A stretch of 64,000 nucleotides of DNA from Pseudomonadota bacterium (GCA_020160755.1 JAIUPN010000008.1:1-64000); one strand, 5' to 3'; positions 26,163 to 34,647 are shown, numbered from the stretch's first letter. Notes: a model not told the origin generated them from the letters alone. Numbers and translations are program-made.

Positions 26163-26645
26163 TCAGCGCTGGTCGCGGCGGCGCTTCCAGCCCATTTCTT
26201 CGAGTTCGAGCAATTCCATCGGTACGTGAATGGCGCGCACCGCAAGCCGGACCTCGACGAGGAACAGGATCAGCGAGACGAGCAGCAGCAGCATCGCCGC
26301 AGCAAAGGCCCACGACGCCGCGACCCCCAGGTTGATCCCCGTGAACGCCTGCGTGAACAGCAGCGCGACGAGCACGCACACGACGATCCCGCACGCCACA
26401 GCGGAGAGGATCGAATTGTTGATGATCCCCATTCGCCGGTCGGCGATGCGCAGTTCGGCGACGATGCGCTCATGCTCGAGGCCTTCGGTCTCCGCCCAGC
26501 GTTCCATCAGGTTGCGCGACCGGTCGACGACGCGCGCGAGCCGGCCGGCAATGACATTGAGCAGGCTGCCGGTCGCCACCAGCAGAAACACCGGCGTGAC
26601 CGACAACTGGATTGTTTGCGCGATCGCGCTCGCGTCGAGGGTCAT
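26163..26645 (-). CDS. DUF2721 family membrane protein
   Basis: A 160-residue protein with three hydrophobic segments (about 12-35, 78-100, 105-135). The region AGRLARVVDRSRNL in the first cytoplasmic loop and EHERIVAELRIADRRMGIINNSI are typical of DUF2721. Function is unknown. Its ATG overlaps the alaC stop by 1 nt (TAATG), so the two are co-transcribed and translationally coupled; an effect on the aminotransferase cannot be inferred from this alone. Confidence 0.8.
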   Translation of the reverse strand: MTLDASAIAQTIQLSVTPVFLLVATGSLLNVIAGRLARVVDRSRNLMERWAETEGLEHERIVAELRIADRRMGIINNSILSAVACGIVVCVLVALLFTQAFTGINLGVAASWAFAAAMLLLLVSLILFLVEVRLAVRAIHVPMELLELEEMGWKRRRDQR

Positions 26646-27865
26646 TATCCCCCGCTGCCCGCCGCGACCGACGGGGTGTTCACACCGTGCATGGCGAGGA
26701 ACTTGCGAACATTGCGCGCCGCCTGACGGATGCGCTGTTCATTCTCGACCATCGCGATGCGGACATAGCCTTCGCCGTCCTCGCCATAACCGACGCCCGG
26801 CGCGACCGCGACCTTGGCATGGGTGAGCAACTGCTTCGAAAATTCGAGGCTGCCCATTTCCTTGAGCGCGGGGGGCAGCGGCGCCCAGGCGAACATCGAC
26901 GCCTTCGGGCTCGGGATGTCCCAGCCGGCGCGGCCAAAGCTCTCGACCATCACGTCGCGGCGCTTCTGATAGAGTTCGCGGTTCTTTGCGACGATGTCCT
27001 GCGGGCCGTTCAGCGCCGCGCAAGCGGCCGCCTGAATCGGGGTAAAGGCGCCATAGTCGAGGTACGACTTCACGCGCGTCATCGCCGCGATCAGCCTTTT
27101 GTTGCCGACCGCAAAGCCCATGCGCCAGCCCGCCATCGAATAGGTTTTCGACATCGAGGTAAATTCGATCGCGACATCCTTCGCGCCCGGCACCTGCAGG
27201 ATCGAGGGGGTCGGGTTGCCGTCGTAGTAAAGCTCGGAATAGGCGAGGTCCGAAAGCACCCAGACCTTGTTCTCCTTCGCCCAGGCGACGAGGCGTTCGT
27301 AGAAAGCGAGGTCGACGGCTTCGGCGGTCGGGTTCGACGGATAGTTGACGACGAGGATCGACGGACGCGGCACGGTGAAGGCCATCGCGCGGTCGAGCGC
27401 GCGCCAGTAGTTCTCGTCGGGCGTCGTCGGCACGCTGCGGATCGTCGCCCCGGCGATGATGAAGCCGAAGGTGTGGATCGGATAGCTCGGGTTCGGCGCG
27501 AGCACGACGTCGCCGGGGCCAGTGATCGCGGTCGCGAGGCTGGCGAGCCCTTCTTTCGACCCCATCGTCACCACGACTTCGCTTTCGGGGTCGAGTTCGA
27601 CGTTGAAGCGGCGCGCGTAATAATTGGCCTGCGCGCGGCGAAGGCCCGGAATGCCCTTCGACTGCGAATAGCCGTGCGCGTCGGGTTTCATGGCGACTTC
27701 GCACAATTTCTCGATCACATGCGCGGGCGGCGGCAGATCGGGGTTGCCCATCCCCAGGTCGATGATGTCCTCTCCCGCGGCGCGGGCGGCCGCACGCATC
27801 GCATTCACTTCGGCGATGACGTAGGGCGGCAGGCGCTTGATGCGATAGAATTCATCTTCGGACAT
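26645..27865 (-). CDS. alaC: Alanine-type aminotransferase, class I/II (AlaC-like)
   Basis: A 406-residue fold-type I PLP enzyme closely following E. coli AlaC in sequence pattern: IKRLPPYVIAEVN start, DIIDLGMGNPDLPPP, TMGSKEGLASL, NYPSNPTAEAV, and PLP lysine in SMSKTYSMAGWR, with C-terminal GEGYVRIAMVENEQRI. It should interconvert pyruvate and alanine with glutamate. LL-diaminopimelate aminotransferase is the closest alternative label. Divergent from phaC across 116 nt; downstream DUF2721 overlaps it. Confidence 0.9.
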   Translation of the reverse strand: MSEDEFYRIKRLPPYVIAEVNAMRAAARAAGEDIIDLGMGNPDLPPPAHVIEKLCEVAMKPDAHGYSQSKGIPGLRRAQANYYARRFNVELDPESEVVVTMGSKEGLASLATAITGPGDVVLAPNPSYPIHTFGFIIAGATIRSVPTTPDENYWRALDRAMAFTVPRPSILVVNYPSNPTAEAVDLAFYERLVAWAKENKVWVLSDLAYSELYYDGNPTPSILQVPGAKDVAIEFTSMSKTYSMAGWRMGFAVGNKRLIAAMTRVKSYLDYGAFTPIQAAACAALNGPQDIVAKNRELYQKRRDVMVESFGRAGWDIPSPKASMFAWAPLPPALKEMGSLEFSKQLLTHAKVAVAPGVGYGEDGEGYVRIAMVENEQRIRQAARNVRKFLAMHGVNTPSVAAGSGG

Positions 27866-27981
27866 GGGAAACTAGAACAACTCCTTTGCGTTACTTGCTG
27901 GATTGACGCGCGCGGCAACCTCGCCAGCGGCATCGCGGCTTGTTATAGGCATAATATCCGCACTGACCAGCAGGAACGAGC

Positions 27982-29760
27982 ATGAACGACACGGGCAAGG
28001 ACGACACGATCGAAACGCCGAATCCTTTCATGCCATCCCCCGACGACATGCAGCATTGGGCGAGCGTGATCGGCCGCGCGCAGCAGATGATGCTCGAATA
28101 TGCGCTGGGCCAGGCGAACGACGGCAACGCCAGTGCCGCGGCGCTGTTCGACCCCTCCAAATGGCTCGACAATCCGGCGACGAAGCTGTGGACCGAACAG
28201 TCGTCGAAAATGTGGGAACAGGGCGTCGCCTTCTGGACCTCGCTCGCCAGCATCGGCCAGCCGATCGCGCCCGACGCGCCGCCCGAAGGTGCGAAGGACC
28301 GCCGCTTCACCGATGCCGAATGGACCGCCAATCCGGTCTTCGCGATGATCCGTCAGACCTATGGCCTGCTCGCCGAACAGATGCTCGCGACGACGCGCCA
28401 GTTCGAGGGGCTCGACCCCGCCGCGCGCGCGAAGATGGAGTTCGCCGCGAAGGCGATGGCCGACGCGATGGCGCCGACCAATCTGGCGCTCACCAATCCC
28501 GAAGTGATCAAGCGCGCGGTCGAAACGCGCGGCGAAAGCCTGCTCAAGGGGTTGAAGCACATGCTCACCGACCTGTCGCGCGGGCAATTGAGCCATGTCG
28601 ACCCCGACGCGTTCGAGGTCGGGGTCAATATCGCGACGACGCCCGGCAAGGTGATCCACGAGACCGACCTCTACCAGCTCATCCATTACACACCGACGAC
28701 GAAGGAGGTCTTCACCGTCCCGCTCGTCATCTTCCCGCCGTGGATCAACCGCTTCTACATCCTCGACCTCAACCCCGCGAAAAGCTTCGTCGCGTGGGCG
28801 GTCGAACAGGGACTCAGCGTGTTCGTCGTGTCGTGGAAGTCGGCCGACGCATCGATGAGCGAGACCGTCTGGGACGATTATGTCGCGGCGCAGGTCGACG
28901 CGATCGACACGGTGCGCGAAACGCTGGACGTCCCGCACGTCCACACGATCGGCTATTGCGTCGCGGGCACCACGCTTGCGGCAACGCTCGCGATGCTATC
29001 GGCGCGCGGCGAGGCCGACAAGGTCAAGTCGGTGACCTTCTTCACCGCGCAGGTCGATTTCGAACAGGCGGGCGACCTCAAGCTGTTCGTCGACGACGGC
29101 TATCTGGCGCTGCTTCAGCAGCTCTCGGCGCCGGGCTTCCTCGACGGCCGCTATATGGCCGCGACCTTCAACAGCCTGCGCGGGCGCGACCTGATCTGGA
29201 ATTATGTCGTCAGCAATTACCTGCTCGGCAACGACTATCCGCCCTTCGACCTCCTCTACTGGAATGGCGACACGACGAACCTCCCCGCGAAATGGCACCG
29301 GCAATATCTGGTCGACCTTTATCGCGACAATCGCATGGTGATCCCGAACAGCCTGTCGGTGATGGGAACGCCGATCGACCTCAGGAAGATCGAAACCCCC
29401 GCTTTCATCCAGGCGGGGCGCGAGGATCATATCGCGCCGCTCGTCAGCGTCTGGCGGCTGATGGACCATCTGTCGGGGCCGAAGACCTTCCTGCTCGCGG
29501 GTTCGGGGCATATCGCGGGGGTGGTCAACCCGCCCGCCGCGGGCAAATATCAATATTGGACGGGCGACAGCAGCGCCGCGACGCTCGACGATTTTGTCGC
29601 GGGCGCCAGCGAGACCAAGGGCAGCTGGTGGCCACACTGGATCGGCTGGATTTCGGAACAGGAAAGCGCAAAAACCGCCGTCAAGGGCGCGCGCATCCCC
29701 GGAAAAGGCGCCAAAAAGGCGATCGAGGACGCACCGGGCCGCTATGTCAAACAGCGGTAA
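27982..29760 (+). CDS. phaC: Class I poly(3-hydroxyalkanoate) synthase
   Basis: A 592-residue PHA synthase that polymerises (R)-3-hydroxyacyl-CoA into storage polyester at the granule surface. The lipase-like box GYCVAGTT has the catalytic Cys (~328); the catalytic Asp is in QAGREDHIAP and the His in GSGHIAGVV. The N-terminal poorly conserved domain (~1-200) and length are those of class I. SD AGGAACG precedes the ATG. It is followed 123 nt later by the phasin gene with its own promoter and operators. Confidence 0.96.
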   Translation: MNDTGKDDTIETPNPFMPSPDDMQHWASVIGRAQQMMLEYALGQANDGNASAAALFDPSKWLDNPATKLWTEQSSKMWEQGVAFWTSLASIGQPIAPDAPPEGAKDRRFTDAEWTANPVFAMIRQTYGLLAEQMLATTRQFEGLDPAARAKMEFAAKAMADAMAPTNLALTNPEVIKRAVETRGESLLKGLKHMLTDLSRGQLSHVDPDAFEVGVNIATTPGKVIHETDLYQLIHYTPTTKEVFTVPLVIFPPWINRFYILDLNPAKSFVAWAVEQGLSVFVVSWKSADASMSETVWDDYVAAQVDAIDTVRETLDVPHVHTIGYCVAGTTLAATLAMLSARGEADKVKSVTFFTAQVDFEQAGDLKLFVDDGYLALLQQLSAPGFLDGRYMAATFNSLRGRDLIWNYVVSNYLLGNDYPPFDLLYWNGDTTNLPAKWHRQYLVDLYRDNRMVIPNSLSVMGTPIDLRKIETPAFIQAGREDHIAPLVSVWRLMDHLSGPKTFLLAGSGHIAGVVNPPAAGKYQYWTGDSSAATLDDFVAGASETKGSWWPHWIGWISEQESAKTAVKGARIPGKGAKKAIEDAPGRYVKQR

Positions 29761-29802
29761 TATCTAGCGAATATCCTCGCCATCGAGGCGCGGCGGGAAA
29801 TA

Positions 29803-29821
29803 TTTTGTGCAGTGCACAAAA
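29803..29821. promoter_or_regulatory. Perfect 19-bp palindrome upstream of phasin (likely PhaR operator 1)
   Basis: TTTTGTGCAGTGCACAAAA is a perfect odd palindrome centred on 29812. TGC/GCA-rich sites before phasin genes are bound by the PHA-sensing repressor PhaR in other alphaproteobacteria. A second site is centred 48 bp downstream. Confidence 0.65.
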
Positions 29822-29827
29822 AATCTC

Positions 29828-29854
29828 TTGAAATCGCCGCGTCGCTCCTATATT
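29828..29854 (+). promoter_or_regulatory. Phasin promoter
   Basis: TTGAAA (29828-29833) and TATATT (29849-29854) lie 15 nt apart; shifting each by one base gives the usual 17-nt spacing. The AT-rich -10 stands out in this GC-rich DNA. It is flanked by the two palindromes, the second of which overlaps the -10. Confidence 0.6.
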
Positions 29855-29867
29855 GTGCACTGCAACA
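29853..29867. promoter_or_regulatory. Second phasin-upstream palindrome (likely PhaR operator 2)
   Basis: TTGTGCACTGCAACA repeats the left arm of operator 1 exactly and the right arm with two changed bases. It overlaps the -10 box and start site, a good position for repression. Confidence 0.6.
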
Positions 29868-29883
29868 TAAAGGAGTTGTCCCT

Positions 29884-30648
29884 ATGGCTACCAAGATGGA
29901 TAGTGCCGAAAAGGCTTTCGAAGCCGCGACGCTGGAAACCCCCGCAAAGCCGGTGGCGACTCCTGCTGCCCCGGTTCAGGCTGCTGCACCCGCAGTCGCT
30001 CCCGCCGCGGCCCCTGCCACGATCAAGACGGTGAAGGCAAAAGCCAAGCCGGCCGCGAAAAAGGCTGCTGCCCCCAAGGCCGCCGCCAAGAAGGTCGCTC
30101 CCAAGAAGGCGGCCGTGAAAATTGCATCCAAGCCCCTCGCTTCCAAGTCTCTCAAGGCCGCGCCGAAGCCGGTTGCCGCCGTCACCAAAGGATTCAAGAC
30201 CATGAACGACACCGTCAAGAAGTTCGCCGACGAAGCGAAGACCCGTACCGAAGCCCTGACCGCCGATTTCAACGCGAAGGCCAAGGAAGCTTTCTCGAAG
30301 TCGAGCAAGCTCGCCGAAGAAGCCGTCGAATTCAACAAGGCGAACGTCGAAGCGCTCGTCGAAGCCGGCAAGATCGCTGCCAAGGGCATCGAAACGCTCG
30401 GCCAGGAAGGCGTGACCTATGCTCGCAAGAGCTTTGAAGACACGACCGCCGCGCTGAAGGGCTACACCGCCGTCAAGACCCCGGCCGACTTCTTCAAGCT
30501 CTATGCCGAAAACAGCAAGAAGGCGTTCGACGCCGCTGTTGCGCAGACCTCGAAGACCAGCGAACTCGTCGTCAAGCTGACGAACGACAGCTTCGCGCCG
30601 ATCTCGAACCGCGTTTCGGTCATCACCTCGAAGATGAAGGCCGCCTAA
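29884..30648 (+). CDS. phaP: Phasin (PHA granule-associated protein)
   Basis: A 254-residue phasin that coats PHA granules. The C-terminal phasin domain (about 107-254) is amphipathic-helical (VKKFADEAKTRTEALTADFN, EEAVEFNKANVEALVEAGK, FFKLYAENSKKAFDAAVAQT). The N-terminal ~105 residues are Ala/Lys/Pro-rich with KPAAKKAAAP and KKAAVK runs like histone H1 or the tail of PhaF, which binds DNA; here the run is N-terminal. The ATG at 29884 follows AAGGAG. Two operator palindromes and an intrinsic terminator (30716-30754) frame the unit. PhaR itself is not in the window. Confidence 0.92.
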   Translation: MATKMDSAEKAFEAATLETPAKPVATPAAPVQAAAPAVAPAAAPATIKTVKAKAKPAAKKAAAPKAAAKKVAPKKAAVKIASKPLASKSLKAAPKPVAAVTKGFKTMNDTVKKFADEAKTRTEALTADFNAKAKEAFSKSSKLAEEAVEFNKANVEALVEAGKIAAKGIETLGQEGVTYARKSFEDTTAALKGYTAVKTPADFFKLYAENSKKAFDAAVAQTSKTSELVVKLTNDSFAPISNRVSVITSKMKAA

Positions 30649-30715
30649 GGCGCTTTCACCTTCCGTTGGCGCGGGCACCTTCCCCCTCCCTCCCCGCCTG
30701 CGCCGACACCCCAAG

Positions 30716-30754
30716 GCCGCTCGCTTCTTCAGGAAGCGGGCGGCTCTTGTTTTT
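30716..30754 (+). terminator. Rho-independent terminator of the phasin gene
   Basis: GCCGCTCGCTTC (30716-30727) pairs with GAAGCGGGCGGC (30733-30744), a 12-bp stem with one G-T pair and a 5-nt loop, followed by TCTTGTTTTT. This is the clearest intrinsic terminator in the window. Confidence 0.88.
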
Positions 30755-30885
30755 GCGGGCCCCAACTCGCCGTGCTGGCGAACAAGAGGTTAAAATCCGC
30801 GCGCGCGCCCCTTGCGCTTCGACCGCGGCTTGCGATATTCCTGACCATGATGTTTCGAGTTTCCACCCTGTTTCCGCTCCGCGCG

Positions 30886-31239
30886 ATGGCGGAGCCCAAC
30901 AATGTCCGCGCAATGGCGGACAAGGACGATGGCGCGCCGGGCAGCCCCGGCGTCGGTATCGCGACGCGCACCCGCGCCAAGGCCAAAAAGCCCTCGATGT
31001 ACAAGGTGCTGCTGCTCAATGACGATTATACGCCGATGGAATTCGTCGTGATGGTCCTCCAGCGCTTCTTCAACATGGATATCGAGCAGGCGACACAGGT
31101 GATGCTGCACGTCCACCAGCAGGGCGTCGGCGTGTGCGGCGTCTTCAGCTATGAGGTCGCCGAGACCAAGGTGAATCAGGTGATGGACGCCGCGCGGCAG
31201 AACCAGCACCCGCTGCAGTGCACGCTGGAAAAGGCCTGA
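30886..31239 (+). CDS. clpS: ATP-dependent Clp protease adaptor ClpS
   Basis: A 117-residue adaptor that delivers N-degron substrates to ClpAP. The folded core starts at [25 protein letters not shown] and has the N-degron pocket residues (NDDYTPM) and [24 protein letters not shown]. The start is uncertain: ATGs at 30886 and 30913 both give a disordered Gly/Lys-rich lead, and neither has a good ribosome site; I give the longer. Gene clpA is not next to it. It may be the second ClpS form common in alphaproteobacteria, as the usual Met/Leu-rich pocket wall is slightly different ([13 protein letters not shown]). Confidence 0.9.
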   Translation: MAEPNNVRAMADKDDGAPGSPGVGIATRTRAKAKKPSMYKVLLLNDDYTPMEFVVMVLQRFFNMDIEQATQVMLHVHQQGVGVCGVFSYEVAETKVNQVMDAARQNQHPLQCTLEKA

Positions 31240-31242
31240 CGC

Positions 31243-31773
31243 CTATTCGGCTGCGGGCTTCTGCGCCGCGGCGAGCAATTCCGGCAATTCCGGGAACAAC
31301 CGGCGATACAGGACGTCGGAAGCTGTGGTGTCGAGCAAGCGGATGTCAGCACCGACAAGCATACGTCCAAAATTCTGCCCGGCCGGACTGGAAATGAAAG
31401 CGCGTGTATCGGCCAGGTCGGTAGCCGACATTAGTTGACGATAAAGATTGGCCAGAGCCGCCCGTATATTGGACCGCTCCTCCAACCAGACAGCGTCCAC
31501 CCTGGCCAGAATGGCGAGATGAAATGCGCGGCCAACCGCAGGGTCGCGCATTTCGGGATGCGCCGTCGCCAGCCACCCCCTCGCCTGGCTGGAAACGGCG
31601 AAACCGGTTCGATCCTGTAATTCTCTTTCGTCCAAGCCGACCAGTTCATCGGCCAGCGCATCGGCTTCGATAACCGCCGCCGGATCGGGCGTCGGCGGTG
31701 GCGGCGGGATCGCATGCGCCGACATGGCGAAAGCGAAGAGCGCGACAAGACTGACGAGTGATCGGCCGCGCAT
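31243..31773 (-). CDS. Exported protein, DUF2059-like
   Basis: A 176-residue protein with a signal peptide (MRGRSLVSLVALFAFAMSAHA) then a Pro run (PPPPPTPDP). The mature part is helical. The stretch TDLADTRAFISSPAGQNFGRML resembles the conserved block of DUF2059 (fly-through 'F..SPAG...' pattern). Function is unknown. It faces clpS with 3 nt between the stop codons. Confidence 0.65.
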   Translation of the reverse strand: MRGRSLVSLVALFAFAMSAHAIPPPPPTPDPAAVIEADALADELVGLDERELQDRTGFAVSSQARGWLATAHPEMRDPAVGRAFHLAILARVDAVWLEERSNIRAALANLYRQLMSATDLADTRAFISSPAGQNFGRMLVGADIRLLDTTASDVLYRRLFPELPELLAAAQKPAAE

Positions 31774-31825
31774 ATTGGTCCCCCTTCATATCGAGCGGAT
31801 AACGTATCAGAACGCGCCCCGTGGT

Positions 31826-32317
31826 CTACCCCGACCGGGCCGCCTGCTCGGCCTTCAGCGCGGGCGACGGCTCGCCCTTCAGATCGCCATAGCCCAGCGC
31901 CGCGCCGCACCCCGGACAGACCGTCGCCGTCCCGACATCGGTCCCGCACGCGCGATGGATATAGCGCATCGCCGGCCCGCCGCCGGTCTCGCCCTCGGCA
32001 TAGGCCCAGCGCTCGGCCCAGCCGCGCATCGCATAGAGCACGCCGAACAAATCCTTGCCCTTGTCGGTCAGCCGGTATTCGCGGCGCGGCGGCTTGTCCT
32101 GATAGGCGTGGCGTTCGACGACGCCCTCCTTCTCCAGCAATTTGAGCCGTGCCGACACGAGTTGCGGCCCAAGCCCCGTGTTCGCCGCGATCGCCTCGAA
32201 CCGCCGCCGCCCGAAGAACAGGTCGCGCAGGATCAACAGCACGGCGCGGTCACCGAGCAGTTCGGCCGACCGCCCGACGGGGCAGTAGGTATCCGAAAGA
32301 TCCGTGCGCCTGGGCAT
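31826..32317 (-). CDS. HxlR-family transcriptional regulator
   Basis: A 163-residue winged-helix regulator. The HxlR domain (about 10-110) shows GDRAVLLILRDLFFGRRRFEAIAANTGLGPQLVSARLKLLEKEGVV-type recognition helices, and the wing EYRLTDKGKDL. A C-terminal extension carries four cysteines (HRACGTDVGTATVCPGCGAAL) that may bind zinc, seen in some family members. It is divergent from the SDR gene. A perfect 17-bp palindrome (32363-32379) between them is its likely operator. Confidence 0.9.
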   Translation of the reverse strand: MPRRTDLSDTYCPVGRSAELLGDRAVLLILRDLFFGRRRFEAIAANTGLGPQLVSARLKLLEKEGVVERHAYQDKPPRREYRLTDKGKDLFGVLYAMRGWAERWAYAEGETGGGPAMRYIHRACGTDVGTATVCPGCGAALGYGDLKGEPSPALKAEQAARSG

Positions 32318-32362
32318 GTCGCGTCCTTAGCCTCCTTCGACGGGGAACAGAAATCACTTGTC

Positions 32363-32379
32363 ACTATGATTATCATAGT
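32363..32379. promoter_or_regulatory. Likely HxlR operator
   Basis: ACTATGATTATCATAGT is a perfect 17-bp palindrome with a central T. It lies in the 89-nt gap between the divergent HxlR and SDR genes, 28 nt before the SDR start, and is AT-rich unlike its surroundings. Confidence 0.75.
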
Positions 32380-32406
32380 TACGATGCACAGCAAGAGGAG
32401 AGTCGC

Positions 32407-33138
32407 ATGTCCAATCCTGCCGCCGTCATTATCGGAGCCGGCGATGCCACCGGCGGAGCGATCGCCCGCGCTTTCGCTGCCGAGGGGCTGACCGCCTGCG
32501 TCAACCGCCGCGCACGCAACGCCGACCAGCTCGAAGCGCTCGCGCAGTCGATCCGCGACGACGGCCATCGCGCGCGCGCCTTTCCCGGCGACGCGCGCGT
32601 CGAGGACGAAATGATCGCGCTGTTCGACGGGGTCGAGGCCGAGGTCGGCCCGGTCGAGGTCGCGGTGTTCAATATCGGGGCCAATGTGAACTTCCCGATC
32701 GCCGAAACGACGGTGCGCGTTTACACCAAGGTCTGGGAGATGGCGTGCCTCGGCGGCTTCCTGATGGGGCGCGAGGCGGCGAAGCGCATGAGCCCACGCG
32801 GCCGCGGCACGATCATCTTCACCGGCGCGACCGCTAGCCTTCGCGGCGGATCGGGTTTCTCGGCCTTTTCGGGTGCCAAGGGCGCGCTGCGGATGCTCGC
32901 GCAGTCGATGGCGCGCGAACTGGGGCCGCAGGGCATCCATGTTGCGCACACGATCATCGACGGCGCGATCGACACCGACTTCATCAAGGGCCGCCATCCC
33001 GATTTCGACCATGCGAAGGCACAGGATCTGATCCTGAACCCCGACGCCATCGCCGCCAATTATGTCATGCTCCACAAACAGCCGAAAAGCGCGTGGACCC
33101 ACGAACTCGACCTCCGTCCCTGGGGAGAAAAATGGTGA
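32407..33138 (+). CDS. SDR-family oxidoreductase lacking the catalytic tyrosine
   Basis: A 243-residue short-chain dehydrogenase fold. The dinucleotide site is IIGAGDATGGAIARAF (10-20) and the NNAG-equivalent is FNIGAN. The active-site Ser is at 144 (ATASLRGG), but the Tyr-x3-Lys motif reads F154-S-G-A-K158, so the catalytic Tyr is Phe. The tail MARELGPQGIHVAHTIIDG is typical of a known SDR subgroup with the same change. Activity is therefore doubtful, or uses another acid. The ATG at 32407 follows AGAGGAG. It is coupled with the next gene by a 7-nt overlap and divergent from the HxlR regulator. Confidence 0.85.
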   Translation: MSNPAAVIIGAGDATGGAIARAFAAEGLTACVNRRARNADQLEALAQSIRDDGHRARAFPGDARVEDEMIALFDGVEAEVGPVEVAVFNIGANVNFPIAETTVRVYTKVWEMACLGGFLMGREAAKRMSPRGRGTIIFTGATASLRGGSGFSAFSGAKGALRMLAQSMARELGPQGIHVAHTIIDGAIDTDFIKGRHPDFDHAKAQDLILNPDAIAANYVMLHKQPKSAWTHELDLRPWGEKW

Positions 33139-33734
33139 CCAAAAGCCTCGAACTCATCTTCGATTTCGGCAGCCCGAACGCCTATCTGTGCATGAAGGCG
33201 CTCCCCGAGCTGCTCGACCGCACCGGCGCCGACCTGATCATCACGCCATGCCTGCTTGGCGGCATCTTCAAGGCGACGGGCAACAAGGCGCCGATGATCC
33301 AGTACGCCGACGCACCCGCGAAGCTCGCCTATGAAAATCTCGAAATGCGGCGCTTCATCGAAAGGCACGGCCTCGCCAAATTCCGCCTCAACCCGCATTT
33401 CCCGGTCAACACGCTGGCGATCATGCGCGGCGCGATCGTCGCGGCAGACGAAGGCACGCTCGACGACTATGTCGACGCGGTGAACCGCGCGATGTGGGAA
33501 GAGGGGCTGCAGATGGACGATCCCGAAGTCATCGCGACCTTCCTGTCGGCGAACGGCTTCGACGGCCCCGCGCTGCTCGCGCGAACGCAGGAGCCCGGGA
33601 TCAAGGCGAAGCTGGTCCAGAACACCGAAGCTGCAGTCGCGCGCGGGGTGTTCGGGATTCCGACCTTTTTCGTCGGCAGCGAGATGTTCTTCGGCAAGGA
33701 TCGCCTTGCCCAGGTCGAGGAAGCGCTCGGCTGA
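33132..33734 (+). CDS. DsbA-like / kappa-GST / 2-hydroxychromene-2-carboxylate isomerase family protein
   Basis: A 200-residue thioredoxin-like protein with a helical insert, as in kappa-class GST and HCCA isomerase. The conserved FDFGSPNAYL start holds the Ser that replaces Cys in this family and binds glutathione. VFGIPTFFVGSEMFFGKDRL near the end has the cis-Pro. It could isomerise a glutathione-dependent substrate or reduce peroxides. The start at 33132 overlaps the SDR stop by 7 nt (GGGGAG upstream), so SDR and this enzyme are made together under HxlR control. Confidence 0.88.
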   Translation: MVTKSLELIFDFGSPNAYLCMKALPELLDRTGADLIITPCLLGGIFKATGNKAPMIQYADAPAKLAYENLEMRRFIERHGLAKFRLNPHFPVNTLAIMRGAIVAADEGTLDDYVDAVNRAMWEEGLQMDDPEVIATFLSANGFDGPALLARTQEPGIKAKLVQNTEAAVARGVFGIPTFFVGSEMFFGKDRLAQVEEALG

Positions 33735-33738
33735 CGGG

Positions 33739-34647
33739 TCAGTTTGCCGCGGGGCGCCCCGCGACCCAGATTCCCGCCAGCACCAGCGCCAGCCCGGCGA
33801 CATGGAACAGGTGCAGCGTTTCGCCGAGGAACAGCATCGCAAGCCCCGCGCCCATCAGAGGCATCACATTCATAAATTGCGCGGTCGCCGCCGATCCGAT
33901 CAGCTCGACCCCGCGATTGAAGAAGAGATAGGCAAGAAACGACGGGAAGATCGACACATAGGCGATCGCCAGCGCGCTGCCCGTTTCCGGCACGATCCGC
34001 CGCCCCGATGCGAGCTCCATCAGATAGACCGGGGCGATCACGACCAGCCCGACCATGATCGACGCCGCGAGGAAGCTCAGCGGATGCACCGGTGGCCGTT
34101 TGCGCAGCAACACCGAATAGAGCGCCCAGAGCAAGACCGCGAAGGCGATGATCGCATCGCCGGCATTCAACCGCAGCGCGAGAAGCAGCGCGAGATCGCC
34201 GCGCGCGATCACGATCAGCACGCCCGCAAGCGACACCAGCACCCCCGCGACCTGCCGCGCGCTCGTCCGGTCGCGCATCACCAGCCCGCCGAGCATCAGG
34301 ATCAGCGCGGGCTGCGCCGACTGGATGAGCATCGAATTGAGCGCGGTCGTCGTCTGCAACCCGCTATAGAGCAGGGTGTTGAAGGCGCCGATGCCGAGCG
34401 CGCCGAGGATCGCCATGACCGGCCAGTGCTGACGCAGCACGGGCCAGTCGCGCTTCAGATGCGGCCAGGCGAGCGGCAGCAGCAGCGCGAGCGCGAAGGT
34501 CCAGCGCCAGAAGGACAGCGCGGCGGGCGGCACCAGCTCGCGCGCGGCGCGCCCGACGATCGAATTGCCCGCCCAGAACAGCGCGGTCATCGAGAGCAAC
34601 GGATAGGCCCGCGACCAGAGCGCCGCAGCCGGGCCGTCGTTTCGCAT
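33739..34647 (-). CDS. DMT superfamily (EamA) transporter
   Basis: A 302-residue protein with ten predicted membrane helices in two EamA repeats (TALFWAGNSIVGRAARELVPP; second repeat from about ALLWALYSVLLRKRPP). The family exports amino acids and metabolites; the substrate is unknown. It converges on the kappa-GST-like gene with 4 nt between. A double hairpin (34681-34727) lies upstream. Confidence 0.85.
   Translation of the reverse strand: MRNDGPAAALWSRAYPLLSMTALFWAGNSIVGRAARELVPPAALSFWRWTFALALLLPLAWPHLKRDWPVLRQHWPVMAILGALGIGAFNTLLYSGLQTTTALNSMLIQSAQPALILMLGGLVMRDRTSARQVAGVLVSLAGVLIVIARGDLALLLALRLNAGDAIIAFAVLLWALYSVLLRKRPPVHPLSFLAASIMVGLVVIAPVYLMELASGRRIVPETGSALAIAYVSIFPSFLAYLFFNRGVELIGSAATAQFMNVMPLMGAGLAMLFLGETLHLFHVAGLALVLAGIWVAGRPAAN

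Noticed and set aside
27903..29831. 642-codon forward ORF over phaC
   Set aside because: It is Arg-rich and in a different frame from phaC, which has all the synthase motifs; an effect of high GC content.
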